DNA of 64,000 nucleotides from DAOTZR01 sp034432595 (GCA_034432595.1 DAOUBT010000015.1:6242-70241), one strand, 5' to 3'. Counted from the stretch's first letter, positions 25,715 through 36,576 are shown. The notes: generated by a model from the letters alone, not told the origin. Numbers and translations: made by a program.

Positions 25715-26746
25715 ATGGCCATGAGCTTTTTACAGACCTTGTGGTTTCTTTTGATTGGGGTCCTCTTGACCGGCTACGCCATTCTGGACGGCTTCGATCT
25801 GGGCGCTGGTGTGTTGCATCTCCTGGTGGCGCGCAAAGATGAGGAGCGACGGCAGGTGCTCCACGCGCTGGGGCCGTTCTGGGATGGCAACGAGGTATGG
25901 TTGCTCACGGGGGGTGGGGCGCTCTTCGCCGCTTTCCCCCACGTGTACGCTACCGTCTTTAGCGGTTTCTACCTTGCCTTGATGCTGGTCCTCTTCGCCC
26001 TGATTCTGCGCGCAGTAACCTTTGAATTCCGCAGCCGCGTGGAATCCCCGCGCTGGCGCGCTTTTTGGGATGCGGTGCTCTGCGGCAGCAGCTTCCTGCC
26101 CGCGTTGCTTACCGGCGTGGCGGTGGGCAACCTCATCCGCGGCGTGCCGCTGAGTGCGGATATGGAGTACGCGGGCACCTTCTTCACCTTGCTCAATCCC
26201 TTTGCGCTGCTGGTCGGCCTGACCGGTCTGGCGATGTTTGTCACGCACGGCGCCTTGTACCTCATGATGAAGACGGAAGGCGCGGTCGCGCAGCGCGCAG
26301 AACAGTGGGCCAAACGCGCCTGGGCGGCCTGGCTGGCTTTGACGCTCCTCACCATGGTTGCCGCGCCTTTCGCTGCGCCGGAGCGCTACACGGACAAACC
26401 GGTGGCGATTTGGGGATTGCCGCTTCTCGTGGCCGGGATGCTGGGCCTCACCCGTTTCCATCTTGCCCGTGGAGACGCGGGTAAAGCCTTTACCTTTTCC
26501 GCCCTGAGCATCGGCGCGCTGATGGCCCTGTTCGGCGCGAGCTGCTTCCCTTACCTTGTGCCGGCGAGCAACGGCGTGCAGATTGCCGGTTACGCGGGCC
26601 TGAGCATTTACAACGCTTCCGCCTCGCAGCGCACCCTCACGGTGATGGCGGTGATCGCCCTGATCGGCGTTCCCATTGTGCTGGCCTATACCGCCTACAT
26701 CTATCGCCTGTTCCGTGGCAAAGTGGGGGCAGAAGGCGAATACTGA
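25715..26746 (+). CDS. cydB: Cytochrome bd oxidase subunit II
   Basis: 343 residues with eight or nine membrane helices. The first helix, ending GYAILDGFDLGAGVLH, is the CydB hallmark, and ALGPFWDGNEVWLLTGGG follows. CydB is the structural partner of CydA in the inner membrane. GAGGAGGTG precedes the ATG. No cydX-like small subunit ORF and no cydCD exporter genes are seen downstream; the next 360 bases are non-coding. Confidence 0.95.
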   Translation: MAMSFLQTLWFLLIGVLLTGYAILDGFDLGAGVLHLLVARKDEERRQVLHALGPFWDGNEVWLLTGGGALFAAFPHVYATVFSGFYLALMLVLFALILRAVTFEFRSRVESPRWRAFWDAVLCGSSFLPALLTGVAVGNLIRGVPLSADMEYAGTFFTLLNPFALLVGLTGLAMFVTHGALYLMMKTEGAVAQRAEQWAKRAWAAWLALTLLTMVAAPFAAPERYTDKPVAIWGLPLLVAGMLGLTRFHLARGDAGKAFTFSALSIGALMALFGASCFPYLVPASNGVQIAGYAGLSIYNASASQRTLTVMAVIALIGVPIVLAYTAYIYRLFRGKVGAEGEY

Positions 26747-26774
26747 GGTCCATGGGTACCTGATTACCTTGCCT

Positions 26775-26807
26775 GGGGTGGGCGATAGCATGGCCTTCGC
26801 CCACCCC
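26775..26807 (+). repeat. Dispersed palindromic repeat, copy 4
   Basis: Arms GGGGTGGGCGA (26775-26785) and TCGCCCACCCC (26797-26807), with a mismatched centre. It lies 28 bases after cydB and may act as its terminator, since TTTT follows the right arm. Confidence 0.65.
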
Positions 26808-27004
26808 TTTTAAGATGCTTACCATGACCTGCTAACCGCTAATCGGGGATGCTTTTCGGGAACCACGCCGTTGCGGGCGGTAGTCAACCACCTCCGCTCC
26901 CGGCTTTCCTGCGTGGTGAATATCGCCGTAACGTTTGAATGCATCGCTGCAGCGTCCTGCCGATATAGGACTAAAGGGCTACTCCCTTATTTCCCAAAAT
27001 TCAG

Positions 27005-27033
27005 TTGCACTTGTGGGATAAATCGTGTATAAT
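27005..27033 (+). promoter_or_regulatory. Near-consensus sigma70-type promoter of the dcw cluster
   Basis: TTGCAC (27005-27010), exactly 17 bases, TATAAT (27028-27033), about 75 bases ahead of the mraZ ATG. This is one of the two best promoters in the window. Confidence 0.8.
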
Positions 27034-27068
27034 GTGGGAAACAGTGGGGATAAGTGGGGATAAATGGG
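27013..27068 (+). promoter_or_regulatory. MraZ box array
   Basis: GTGGG at 27013, 27034, 27044 and 27054 and ATGGG at 27064. The last four are spaced exactly 10 bases; the first lies 21 bases earlier, between -35 and -10. Known MraZ proteins bind direct repeats of TGGGN at about one helical turn, upstream of their own gene. Autoregulation is therefore likely. Confidence 0.8.
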
Positions 27069-27107
27069 GTATTTAGCTCCACCGGCAAGCGCTAAAGCGA
27101 GGCAAAC

Positions 27108-27545
27108 ATGTTTTTAGGCCAGTATGAGTATACCCTGGATGACAAAAATCGCCTGACCATTCCGGCGCGTTTCCGCGAGGGCCTGGAAGGCGGGTTTGTC
27201 ATCACGCGCGGCCTGGATCGCTGCCTCACCATCTATCCCCTGGAAGTCTGGGAAGGCATCACCGCAAGGATGGAAGACCTCTACATGACCGATCCGCGCG
27301 TGCGCGCCTTGCGCCGTTTGATGTTTGCCGAGGCGGTCAACGTCACCCCCGACCGTCAGGGCCGGGTGGTTATCCCCGACCGCCTTCGGGAATACGCTGG
27401 CCTGCAGGCCGGCGATAACGCCGTTATTGTGGGATTGAATCGCTACCTCGAAGTTTGGAATCCGCAACGCTGGGAGGATTTTAACGCTCAACAGTTAGCA
27501 GCCATCGAAGCGGACCCGGCCTTATGGGAGAGCTTGAAGATTTAA
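27108..27545 (+). CDS. mraZ: Transcriptional regulator MraZ
   Basis: 145 residues with two AbrB-like half domains: MFLGQYEYTLDDKNRLTIPA at the start and TPDRQGRVVIPDRLRE in the middle, each with the conserved DxxxR. MraZ forms a ring and binds repeats in its own promoter, controlling division and cell-wall genes. Such repeats are present on the promoter here. It is the first gene of the dcw cluster, and its 3' end overlaps rsmH by 22 bases. Confidence 0.95.
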   Translation: MFLGQYEYTLDDKNRLTIPARFREGLEGGFVITRGLDRCLTIYPLEVWEGITARMEDLYMTDPRVRALRRLMFAEAVNVTPDRQGRVVIPDRLREYAGLQAGDNAVIVGLNRYLEVWNPQRWEDFNAQQLAAIEADPALWESLKI

Positions 27546-28471
27546 CCCACCACGCTCCCGTTCTCCTGGAGGAGACGCTTGCTGCCTTACAGCCGCGGCC
27601 CGCAGGGCAGTACATTGATGCTACCGTAGGCGGTGGAGGGCATAGCGCGCTTTTGCTGGAGCGCAGCGCCCCGGATGGGCGAGTCCTGGGATTGGATCGG
27701 GACCCGGAAGCTGTGGAGCGGGCGCGTTTGCGCTTGCAGCCTTTTGGCGCGCGCGCTGTGGTGGTGCACAGCGCTTACGACCGTCTGGAGGACATGGCGC
27801 GGGGGCATGGATTTGTCCCCGCCGATGGCGTGCTCTTTGACCTGGGCTTTTCTTCATACCAGATTGACGATCCGCAGCGGGGTTTTTCGTTTCGTACCGA
27901 TGGGCCGCTGGACATGCGTTACGACCCGACGCAACCCGGGCCTACCGCTGAGGAGTTGGTGAATGAGCTAAGCGTGGTAGAATTAGCCGCGCTTTTGCGG
28001 CTTTACGGCGAGGAGCCGCACAGTCAGCGCATCGCTCAGGCGATTGTCGCCGCGCGTCCCATTCGCAGCACGGCGCATCTGGCACAGGTGGTGCTCGCGG
28101 CGACGGGGCGTCCGCGTCGTGGCGGGCCTCATCCCGCCACCCTGACGTTTCAGGCCTTGCGCATCGCCGTGAATCGTGAACTGGAGCTGCTCGCCGTGGC
28201 CTTGCCGCAGGCCTTACAGGTGTTGCGGCCTGGCGGACGTCTGGCGGTGATTACTTTTCATTCGCTGGAAGACCGGCTGGTCAAGCAATGGATGCAGCGC
28301 GAGGCACAGAGCTGCATCTGCCCACCGGAAGCGCCGGTTTGCACGTGCGATCATCGTCCGCGCTTACGCCTGATCACGCGCAAACCCATTACCCCCTCCA
28401 CCGAGGAGGTCATGCGCAATCCGCGCAGCCGTAGCGCAAAGCTGCGCGTCGCTGAGGCTTTGGACGTATGA
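27524..28471 (+). CDS. rsmH: 16S rRNA m4C1402 methyltransferase RsmH (MraW)
   Basis: 315 residues. Begins HHAPVLLEETLAAL after a short leader, with the SAM site DATVGGGGHSALLL. FDLGFSSYQID, RGFSFRTDGPLDMRYD and ITFHSLEDRLVKQ are family-specific. Methylates N4 of C1402 in the ribosomal P site. The start lies inside mraZ (22-base overlap). The stop overlaps the ftsL-like ATG by four bases. Position two of dcw is standard. Confidence 0.95.
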   Translation: MGELEDLTHHAPVLLEETLAALQPRPAGQYIDATVGGGGHSALLLERSAPDGRVLGLDRDPEAVERARLRLQPFGARAVVVHSAYDRLEDMARGHGFVPADGVLFDLGFSSYQIDDPQRGFSFRTDGPLDMRYDPTQPGPTAEELVNELSVVELAALLRLYGEEPHSQRIAQAIVAARPIRSTAHLAQVVLAATGRPRRGGPHPATLTFQALRIAVNRELELLAVALPQALQVLRPGGRLAVITFHSLEDRLVKQWMQREAQSCICPPEAPVCTCDHRPRLRLITRKPITPSTEEVMRNPRSRSAKLRVAEALDV

Positions 28472-28809
28472 GCGTTATCTGGCAACAAAAAACCCATGGG
28501 GTACAACAACGTCAGGTCCACAAAGAACGGATGCTGGCGCTCGTGTTGTTTGTGGCGCTGGTTGTGTTCACCCTGCTGAGCGGGGCTTACCTCAACCTGG
28601 TGGCGCATAACGCACGCCTGGCGGGCGATATCTGGCACATGCAGGAGCAGTTGGCGCAGATGCAGCGCACCAATCAGGCCCTGGAGGCTTCTATTGCCTG
28701 GATGACGCGCCTGGAACAGTTGCAGGAACGCGCGCGTGCCCTGGGCTACCTGCCAGCGGAACAGGTGGATTACATGGTGCTGGAGGTGCCGGATGTTGCG
28801 CAGCCCTGA
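28468..28809 (+). CDS. ftsL: FtsL/DivIC-like cell division protein
   Basis: 113 residues: a short basic cytoplasmic N-terminus, one membrane helix (about 23-45) and a coiled coil (about 46-95) ending in a short tail that includes LGYLPAEQVDYM. The sequence is poorly conserved in this family, so the call rests on topology and on position between rsmH and ftsI. FtsL links FtsQ/DivIB to the FtsWI synthase. The start overlaps rsmH and the 3' end overlaps ftsI by 17 bases. Confidence 0.8.
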   Translation: MSVIWQQKTHGVQQRQVHKERMLALVLFVALVVFTLLSGAYLNLVAHNARLAGDIWHMQEQLAQMQRTNQALEASIAWMTRLEQLQERARALGYLPAEQVDYMVLEVPDVAQP

Positions 28810-30544
28810 CGTTCGTTTGCGTTTCATCGCCTTGCTGCTCGTCCTGGTGACGCTGGTGACCTTGGGCCGCCTGGTGCGCCTTCAGGTGCTGGACCACAAG
28901 CAGTATCAGGATGAGGTGGAGGCGCTGGTTTACCGACAGTACACGCTGCCGCAGCCGCCGCCGGGGCGTATCTATGACCGCAACGGGGATTTGCTGGTCG
29001 GCAATGAGCCGGTGTTTGACGTGGGTGCGGAAGTTTCGATGATCAGGGACCCGCAGGCTGCGGCGCGCGCCCTCGCACCGGTGCTGAACATCCCCTTGGG
29101 GGAGCTGGTGGCAACCCTCACCCCGCCTGCCAATCTGGATGAGGGACACATCGTCTGGCGTCCCCTGGCCACAAAGGTAAGCGCGGAGCAGGCGGAAGCG
29201 TTGCGCAAGCTGGAGTTGCCGTGGTTGACCCTCACGCCGACCTGGCAGCGCTTCTATCCCGAAGGGGACCTGGCCGCTTATGTGCTGGGTTTTGTCAACG
29301 AGGAGGGGAACGGGTACGGCGTGTTGGGGAGTCAGTGGGCCTTCCTGCATGGGGAAGCGGGCGCGCTGGAAGGCGAGGTGACCGGCGACACGGCACCGAT
29401 GGCCGACACCCTGGCGCGGGTAGAGCGCGCCGCTCTGCCGACGCCGGGCATGGATTTGCGCCTGACGATTGATCGCACCGTTCAGGCCTACGTTGAGGAG
29501 CAGGCGCGGCTGGCGACCGAACAGTATAAGGCGGAAGGCTGCACCATTATCGTCATGGATCCACGCACGGGCGAGCTGCTCGCCATGGCTTCCTGGCCCA
29601 CATACAGCCCGGCGCAGTATGCAGAGTACGCGGCCCGTGGGGAGACGGCGATTTTCAACGATCCGGCGGTGACTAAACTGTACGAACCCGGATCAACGTT
29701 CAAGGTGATTACCGTGGCGGGGGCGCTGGATTCCGGCGCGGTGAACCTGGATTGGTCCTATTACGACGCGGGCGGTCTGGAATACGGCGGGATCATCATC
29801 CGCAACTGGGACGGGCGCGCTTATGGGCAGCAGAACCTGCAGGGACTGCTGGCCAAATCCCTCAATGTGGGCGCGGCCACGCTCTCGACGCGCGTGATGG
29901 GGCCTGACCTGTTCTACCGCTACGTGCGCGCCTTCGGTTTTGGACAGACCACCGGCATCGAGCTGGCGGGTGAGGCGGCGGGCGTGGTCCATCAGCCGAG
30001 CGATTGGGACTGGCAGGATGCTTTCCTGGCCACCAATGCTTTTGGTCAGGGCATCGCGGTGACGCCTTTGCAGATGATTACCGCTTTTTCCGCTGTAGCG
30101 AATGATGGCGTGATGATGCAGCCGCACATCATCGCTGAGCGGCGCTATCCTGACGGCACATCGGTGACGATAGCGCCCCGTCCGCTGGGGCAGCCTATCT
30201 CCAAAGCCACGGCGGACACCCTGACCGAGTTGATGGCGCGCGCGGTGGAGAAAGAAGTTCCGCAGGCCATGGTACCCGGTTATCGCATCGCCGGGAAGAC
30301 CGGAACGGCGCAAATCCCCGGCCTGGGCGGCTACGAACCGGATCAGGTGATTGGTTCTTTCATTGCCTTCGGACCGTTGCCCGATCCGCAGGTGGTGGTG
30401 TTGGTTAAACTTGATCGGCCCGGCATCGAGCCGTGGCTACGCTGGGGGTCGCAGACAGCGGCGCCCTTCTTCGCGCAGATGGCACCGCGCCTTTTCACGC
30501 TGCTGGGCATCCCGCCCGCGCAACAGGCGCAGGCGCGTCCTTGA
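28793..30544 (+). CDS. ftsI: Division-specific transpeptidase FtsI (PBP2-type)
   Basis: 583 residues from the ATG at 28793; an in-frame start at 28736 would put frame-shadow sequence before the membrane anchor, and GGAGGTG lies 5 bases ahead of 28793. Single N-terminal helix (about 8-25), dimerisation domain with PPPGRIYDRNGDLL, and transpeptidase domain with S301-T-F-K304, S356-L-N358 and K502-T-G. Cross-links septal peptidoglycan together with FtsW. No PASTA domains. murE, which usually follows, is absent; murF comes next. Confidence 0.93.
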   Translation: MLRSPDVRLRFIALLLVLVTLVTLGRLVRLQVLDHKQYQDEVEALVYRQYTLPQPPPGRIYDRNGDLLVGNEPVFDVGAEVSMIRDPQAAARALAPVLNIPLGELVATLTPPANLDEGHIVWRPLATKVSAEQAEALRKLELPWLTLTPTWQRFYPEGDLAAYVLGFVNEEGNGYGVLGSQWAFLHGEAGALEGEVTGDTAPMADTLARVERAALPTPGMDLRLTIDRTVQAYVEEQARLATEQYKAEGCTIIVMDPRTGELLAMASWPTYSPAQYAEYAARGETAIFNDPAVTKLYEPGSTFKVITVAGALDSGAVNLDWSYYDAGGLEYGGIIIRNWDGRAYGQQNLQGLLAKSLNVGAATLSTRVMGPDLFYRYVRAFGFGQTTGIELAGEAAGVVHQPSDWDWQDAFLATNAFGQGIAVTPLQMITAFSAVANDGVMMQPHIIAERRYPDGTSVTIAPRPLGQPISKATADTLTELMARAVEKEVPQAMVPGYRIAGKTGTAQIPGLGGYEPDQVIGSFIAFGPLPDPQVVVLVKLDRPGIEPWLRWGSQTAAPFFAQMAPRLFTLLGIPPAQQAQARP

Positions 30545-30560
30545 CGAGGAGCAGAAGACG

Positions 30561-31988
<1,428 letters not shown>

Positions 31989-31989
31989 G

Positions 31990-32988
31990 ATGGGTTTTGC
32001 GCTGATTTTAGCCAGTATTTCTTTCCTGATGGTGGTGTTCTGGGGACGGCCTTACATCAACTTGCTGCGCAAGTACAAGGTGGGTAAGCGTATCCGCGTA
32101 GATGGGCCGGAAGGCCATTCCATCAAAATGGGGACACCGACGATGGGGGGGATTCTCATCACCTTGCCGGTGCTCATCATCACGTTGGCGCTGAACATCT
32201 ACAATCTGATGGGGCGTACCGTTATCGGGAAATCCATCCTCGTCCCGCTGGGCGTGATGGTGGCTTATGCGATTTTGGGCGCGTTCGATGACTGGGCCGG
32301 GGTGAAAGGCATGCGCCGCGGAGAGGGGTTCACCGCGCGTTTTAAGATGCAAATCGAACTGGCCATGACTTTGATTGTGGCGCTGGTGTTGTACTTTGGC
32401 CTGGATTTGCACAGCATGGCTATTCCGGGCGTGCCGGAAAAGATTGATATCGGCCTGTTCTACATTCCCGTGGCGATGTTCATCATCATCGGCGCGGCGA
32501 ACGCTTCTAACCTGACGGATGGCCTGGATGGCCTGGACGGGATTCTGATGGCAAGCGCCTTTGCGGCGTATGCCGTCATTGCTGAGTTGCAGGGGCAGAT
32601 TTACCTTTCACGCTTCTGCTTCACCGTGGTGGGCGCGACCTTCGCTTTCCTGTGGTACAACGCGCATCCGGCGGAGCTGTTTATGGGCGACACGGGGTCG
32701 CTGGCCCTGGGGGCTACGCTGGGCGTGGTGGCCCTGATGACCGGTCAGTGGCTCATCCTGCCGGTGGTGATGCTCATCCCTGTGGCCGAGACGCTTTCCG
32801 ACATTATTCAGGTGGGATACTTCAAGTACACCAAACGCAAGTACGGGGAGGGACGGCGCATCTTCAAGATGGCGCCCCTTCATCATCACTTTGAACTGTT
32901 GGGTTGGTCGGAAACGCAGGTGGTGCAGCGTTTCTGGCTGGTGGGACTGCTGGCCGCGATGGCCGGCGTGGCCTTAGCGCTGGTATGA
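31990..32988 (+). CDS. mraY: Phospho-MurNAc-pentapeptide transferase MraY
   Basis: 332 residues with about ten membrane helices. Motifs: GPEGHSIKMGTPTMGG, FDDWAGVKGMRRGEG, ASNLTDGLDGLDG, GDTGSLALGA and the HHHFE box near the C-terminus. Transfers phospho-MurNAc-pentapeptide to the lipid carrier to make lipid I. Starts one base after the murF stop. It is followed four bases later by murD. Confidence 0.95.
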   Translation: MGFALILASISFLMVVFWGRPYINLLRKYKVGKRIRVDGPEGHSIKMGTPTMGGILITLPVLIITLALNIYNLMGRTVIGKSILVPLGVMVAYAILGAFDDWAGVKGMRRGEGFTARFKMQIELAMTLIVALVLYFGLDLHSMAIPGVPEKIDIGLFYIPVAMFIIIGAANASNLTDGLDGLDGILMASAFAAYAVIAELQGQIYLSRFCFTVVGATFAFLWYNAHPAELFMGDTGSLALGATLGVVALMTGQWLILPVVMLIPVAETLSDIIQVGYFKYTKRKYGEGRRIFKMAPLHHHFELLGWSETQVVQRFWLVGLLAAMAGVALALV

Positions 32989-32992
32989 GGAC

Positions 32993-34378
32993 ATGAGCAT
33001 GAACGAAACGCAAGGACGCGCGGTGGTGATTCTGGGCCTCGCCCGGCAGGGCAAGGCCTTAGCGCGTTATTGGGTGCAACGCGGCGCGCGCGTCATCGTT
33101 TCGGATAAGCGTCCGGCGGAAGCGCTACAGGCGGAGCTGAACGAGCTGGCCGGTCTGCCCATTCGTTACGTGCTGGGCGGCCATCCCCTGGAGCTGCTGG
33201 ACGATTGTGATCTGCTCTGCCTGAGCGGCGGGATTCCGCTGGATGTGCCCATCGTCGAAGCGGCGCGGCAGCGCGGCATCCCGCTTTCGAGTGACGCGCA
33301 GGAGTTCTTGCGCGATTGTCCCGCGCCCGTGGTGGGCATCACCGGCTCCGCTGGCAAGACCACGACCACGGCACTGACGGGGGCGTTCATCCGCGCGGCG
33401 GGTTTCACCACCTGGGTGGGCGGCAACATCGGTAATCCCTTGTTGGACGACCTCCCGTCCATTCAACCGAACGACCGCGTGGTGATGGAGCTTTCGAGTT
33501 TTCAGCTCGATTTGATGACGCTCAGCCCGCAGGTGGCGGCGGTCCTCAACATCACGCCCAACCATCTGGACCGCCACAAGACGATGGAAGCCTATATTGC
33601 GGCGAAGGCGAACATCGTGCGCTATCAGAAGCCGGGCGATTGGGCAATTTTGGGCCACGATGAACCCAACGCGCGCGGCCTGGCGTCCCTCACGGCGGCG
33701 CAGGTGGCTTTCTTCAGCCTGCAAACGGTGCCGGATGTGGGCACTTTCCTGCGTGGGGACGCGCTCATGGCACGCTGGGACGGTCGCGAACGCGAGATTT
33801 GCCGCCGCGCCGATGTGCCTTTGCGCGGGATGCACAACGTGCAGAACGTCCTGGCCGCGTCGGCGCTGGCGTTGGCCGCCGGTGCGCCTCTGGAGGGGCT
33901 GCGCGAGGTCATCCGCACGTTTGAGGGCGTGCCGCATCGTCTGGAAGTGGTGCGCACTTTGCGCGGGGTAACCTGGGTCAACGATTCGATTGCCACCGCG
34001 CCGGAGCGCGTGCTGGCCGCTTTACGTGCCTTCGAGGAGCCGTTGGTGCTGCTGGCGGGCGGGCGCGACAAGCAATTGCCCTGGGAAGATTTCGCGCGCG
34101 AAGCTGCGCAGCGCGTGCGCGTCATCATCACCTTTGGCGAAGCTGGTGGCCTCATCGAGGGGCATCTGCGGCGCGCCCTGGAGACGCTCGGTCCGCAGGC
34201 CACCCTGGAAGTTTTGCAGCGCGTGGCGACGCTCGACGAGGCGGTGCAGGTTGCAGCGCAGCTCGCGCGCGCGGGCGAGGTGGTGCTCCTTTCGCCCGGC
34301 GGCACGAGTTTCGATGCGTTCAAGGATTTCGCCGCGCGTGGCGAGCATTTTCGGGCTTTGGTGTTGAGCCTGGATTGA
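32993..34378 (+). CDS. murD: UDP-MurNAc-L-alanine:D-glutamate ligase MurD
   Basis: 461 residues. An N-terminal Rossmann segment (VVILGLARQGKALARYW), ATP site GITGSAGKTTTTAL (from about 115), NIGNPLLDDL, LSSFQLD, NITPNHLDRH and a C-terminal domain with NDSIATAPERVLAAL identify MurD. Adds D-glutamate in the cytoplasmic stage of lipid II synthesis. Starts almost on the mraY stop. Confidence 0.94.
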   Translation: MSMNETQGRAVVILGLARQGKALARYWVQRGARVIVSDKRPAEALQAELNELAGLPIRYVLGGHPLELLDDCDLLCLSGGIPLDVPIVEAARQRGIPLSSDAQEFLRDCPAPVVGITGSAGKTTTTALTGAFIRAAGFTTWVGGNIGNPLLDDLPSIQPNDRVVMELSSFQLDLMTLSPQVAAVLNITPNHLDRHKTMEAYIAAKANIVRYQKPGDWAILGHDEPNARGLASLTAAQVAFFSLQTVPDVGTFLRGDALMARWDGREREICRRADVPLRGMHNVQNVLAASALALAAGAPLEGLREVIRTFEGVPHRLEVVRTLRGVTWVNDSIATAPERVLAALRAFEEPLVLLAGGRDKQLPWEDFAREAAQRVRVIITFGEAGGLIEGHLRRALETLGPQATLEVLQRVATLDEAVQVAAQLARAGEVVLLSPGGTSFDAFKDFAARGEHFRALVLSLD

Positions 34379-34394
34379 AACGGACGGTGAGGGC

Positions 34395-35564
34395 ATGGCA
34401 CGAACACGTTCAGTACGTCAAAACATAGATTGGGTCCTGCTGGTGTTGCTGCTGGCCCTGCTGGCCTATGGTCTGCTCATGCTCTACAGCGCCACGTTTT
34501 ATGTGGGGCAGGATTTCTGGACGCGGCAACTGCTCTGGGTGGGCCTGGGCCTGCTGGGGATGGTGGTGCTCATCCGCATCCCTTACCCGGTCTGGCGCGT
34601 GCTGTCCATGCCGATGATGGTGTTGACCCTGGGCGGGCTGCTTTTTGTGTTGATCTTCGGCGAGACGATTCTGGGCGCGCAGCGCACCATCGTCGGCGCG
34701 TCGGTACAGCCGGGCGTGGTGGCGCGGCTGGTGGCGATTCTCTACATTGCCACCTGGCTCGCCTCGAAGGGCACACAGCTTCACGAGGTGCGGACGGGTC
34801 TGGTGCCTTTCGCCGTTATCGTGGGTGTGGTGGCGGGGTTGGTCGCCTTGCAGCCTGATTTGAGCACTGCCATTCTCTTGACCGTGACCGGCCTGGCGAT
34901 GTTCTTCTTTGCCGGCGGTGACCCGTTGCAAATCCTGGGATCGGTGCTGGTGGGAGGGAGCAGTTTCGCGTTGCTGGCCTGGCAGCTTCCTCACGCGCGT
35001 GGGCGTTTGCTGGATTACCTGGCCGCGCTCAAAGACCCGGCGCAGATGCCCTACCACCTGCATCGTGCGGTCATGTCTATCGGGGAAGGTGGCTTCTGGG
35101 GCGTGGGCATTGGAAACGGACGCATGAAGTTCGGTTACCTGCCCTTCCCCCACACGGATAGCATCTTCGCTGTGATTGGCGAGGAGGTCGGCCTGGTGGG
35201 CTGTCTGCTGGTGCTGGCGCTCTTCGCGCTTCTGGCCTATCGCGGCTACCGCGTCGCATTGGAAACACCCGAACCTTTCGGCTCGCTGGTGGCTTTCGGC
35301 GTAACGACCATGCTGGTCACCGAAGCGCTTTTGAATGTTATGGTGATGGTGGGGCTGTTGCCCTTTACCGGAACGGCTTTGCCCTTCTTCAGCTACGGCG
35401 GTACGGAAATGATTGTGTCGCTGCTGGGGGCGGGCTTGCTCCTGGGCATCTCCAAAGGACGCCCGAAAGGAGAACGTCAGTATGGAGTACTGGATCGTTG
35501 GTGGCGGAACTGGCGGACATATCTACCCGGGTCTCGCCGTAGCGCAGGCGTTGCAGGACGTTGA
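34395..35564 (+). CDS. ftsW: SEDS glycosyltransferase FtsW
   Basis: 389 residues with about ten membrane helices. The SEDS signatures QPDLSTAILLTVTGL, the loop GNGRMKFGYLPFPHTDSIFA and the helix GTALPFFSYGGTEM are present. Polymerises lipid II at the septum with FtsI. Its last 83 bases overlap murG, an unusually long overlap, so the basic C-terminal tail (about 28 residues) is encoded within murG in another frame. Confidence 0.92.
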   Translation: MARTRSVRQNIDWVLLVLLLALLAYGLLMLYSATFYVGQDFWTRQLLWVGLGLLGMVVLIRIPYPVWRVLSMPMMVLTLGGLLFVLIFGETILGAQRTIVGASVQPGVVARLVAILYIATWLASKGTQLHEVRTGLVPFAVIVGVVAGLVALQPDLSTAILLTVTGLAMFFFAGGDPLQILGSVLVGGSSFALLAWQLPHARGRLLDYLAALKDPAQMPYHLHRAVMSIGEGGFWGVGIGNGRMKFGYLPFPHTDSIFAVIGEEVGLVGCLLVLALFALLAYRGYRVALETPEPFGSLVAFGVTTMLVTEALLNVMVMVGLLPFTGTALPFFSYGGTEMIVSLLGAGLLLGISKGRPKGERQYGVLDRWWRNWRTYLPGSRRSAGVAGR

Positions 35565-36576
35565 CGCGCATGCGCGGGTAACCTGGGTCGGGGTACGCGG
35601 CGGGATGGAAGAGCAGATCATCCCCCGCGAAGGTCTGCCGATGCTCACCATCCCGGCTGCCGGGTTGCACGGGGTGGGGGTGAGTAAGGCGCTGCGTGGT
35701 GCATTGGCGCAACTGCGGGGGTTTGGCGTTTCCCTGCGCCTGTTGCGGCAGCAGCGTCCGGCGGCTGTATTCACCACCGGCGGCTATCTGGGCGTACCGG
35801 TCACCCTGGCAGCACGGGTGCAGCGCGTGCCGGTGCTGCTCTACGTGCCGGATGTGGAACCGGCGCAATCGGTGAAGTTCATCGCGCGCTATGCACAGCG
35901 CATTGGCGTCACGGTGGAAGATTCGCGCGCCTTTCTGCCCGCAGCGAAGGTGGTGGTGACCGGTTATCCCTTGCGCAAGAGCCTGATGCGCTGGACGCGC
36001 GCCGAAGGACGCGCCGCCTTACAACTCGACGCGCAGGCGCCGGTGCTCCTGGTTTACGGCGGGAGTCGCGGCGCGCGCTCGCTCAACCGTGCTGTGTTGC
36101 GCAACCTTTCCGCTTTGCTGGGGCTGGCGCAGGTTGTGCACCTGAGCGGGGAGCTGGATTGGCCGGAAGTGGCCGCCGCGCGGGAGGCCCTTCCGCCGGA
36201 GCAGAAAGCGCGTTATCACGCTTTCGCCTATCTGCATGAGGAGATGGGCGCAGCGCTGGCCGCGGCGGACCTGGTTGTAGCGCGTGCGGGCGCATCCATT
36301 CTGGGTGAGGTGCCCTATTTTGGCCTGCCTGCCATCCTCGTCCCCTATCCTTACGCCTGGCGCTATCAAAAGGTGAATGCGCAGTGGCTGGAAGGGCGTG
36401 GGGCGGCACTGATGGTACGCGATGAGGACCTGAACGATGAGCTGGTGCCGCGGGTGGAGACGCTCTTGCGCGATGCAGAACAGCGGGAGCGCATGGCGCA
36501 GGCCGCGCGTGCCCTGGCGCAACCTCAGGCCGCGCAAACCCTCGCCCGCATGGTGTTGCAATTTGGAGGCGCGTGA
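35482..36576 (+). CDS. murG: Lipid II synthase MurG (GlcNAc transferase)
   Basis: 364 residues from the ATG at 35482, preceded by AAAGGAG; the longer in-frame start would read ftsW sequence in a foreign frame. N-terminal GGGTGGHIYPGLAVAQAL, TTGGYLGVPVTLAA and the C-terminal UDP-GlcNAc region (VVARAGASILGE, IPYPYAWRYQKVNA-like segment LVPYPYAWRYQKVNA) are typical. Adds GlcNAc to lipid I on the inner membrane face. The stop overlaps the next start. Confidence 0.94.
   Translation: MEYWIVGGGTGGHIYPGLAVAQALQDVDAHARVTWVGVRGGMEEQIIPREGLPMLTIPAAGLHGVGVSKALRGALAQLRGFGVSLRLLRQQRPAAVFTTGGYLGVPVTLAARVQRVPVLLYVPDVEPAQSVKFIARYAQRIGVTVEDSRAFLPAAKVVVTGYPLRKSLMRWTRAEGRAALQLDAQAPVLLVYGGSRGARSLNRAVLRNLSALLGLAQVVHLSGELDWPEVAAAREALPPEQKARYHAFAYLHEEMGAALAAADLVVARAGASILGEVPYFGLPAILVPYPYAWRYQKVNAQWLEGRGAALMVRDEDLNDELVPRVETLLRDAEQRERMAQAARALAQPQAAQTLARMVLQFGGA

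Larger units (their letters stand above)
26747..27107. other. Intergenic region between cydB and mraZ
   Basis: Contains palindromic repeat copy 4 (26775-26807), about 190 bases with nothing recognisable, and then the mraZ promoter and MraZ box array (27005-27068). Confidence 0.6.

Noticed and set aside
25730..26791. A 353-codon minus-strand frame over cydB
   Set aside because: Hydrophilic shadow of a membrane protein gene; no motif.
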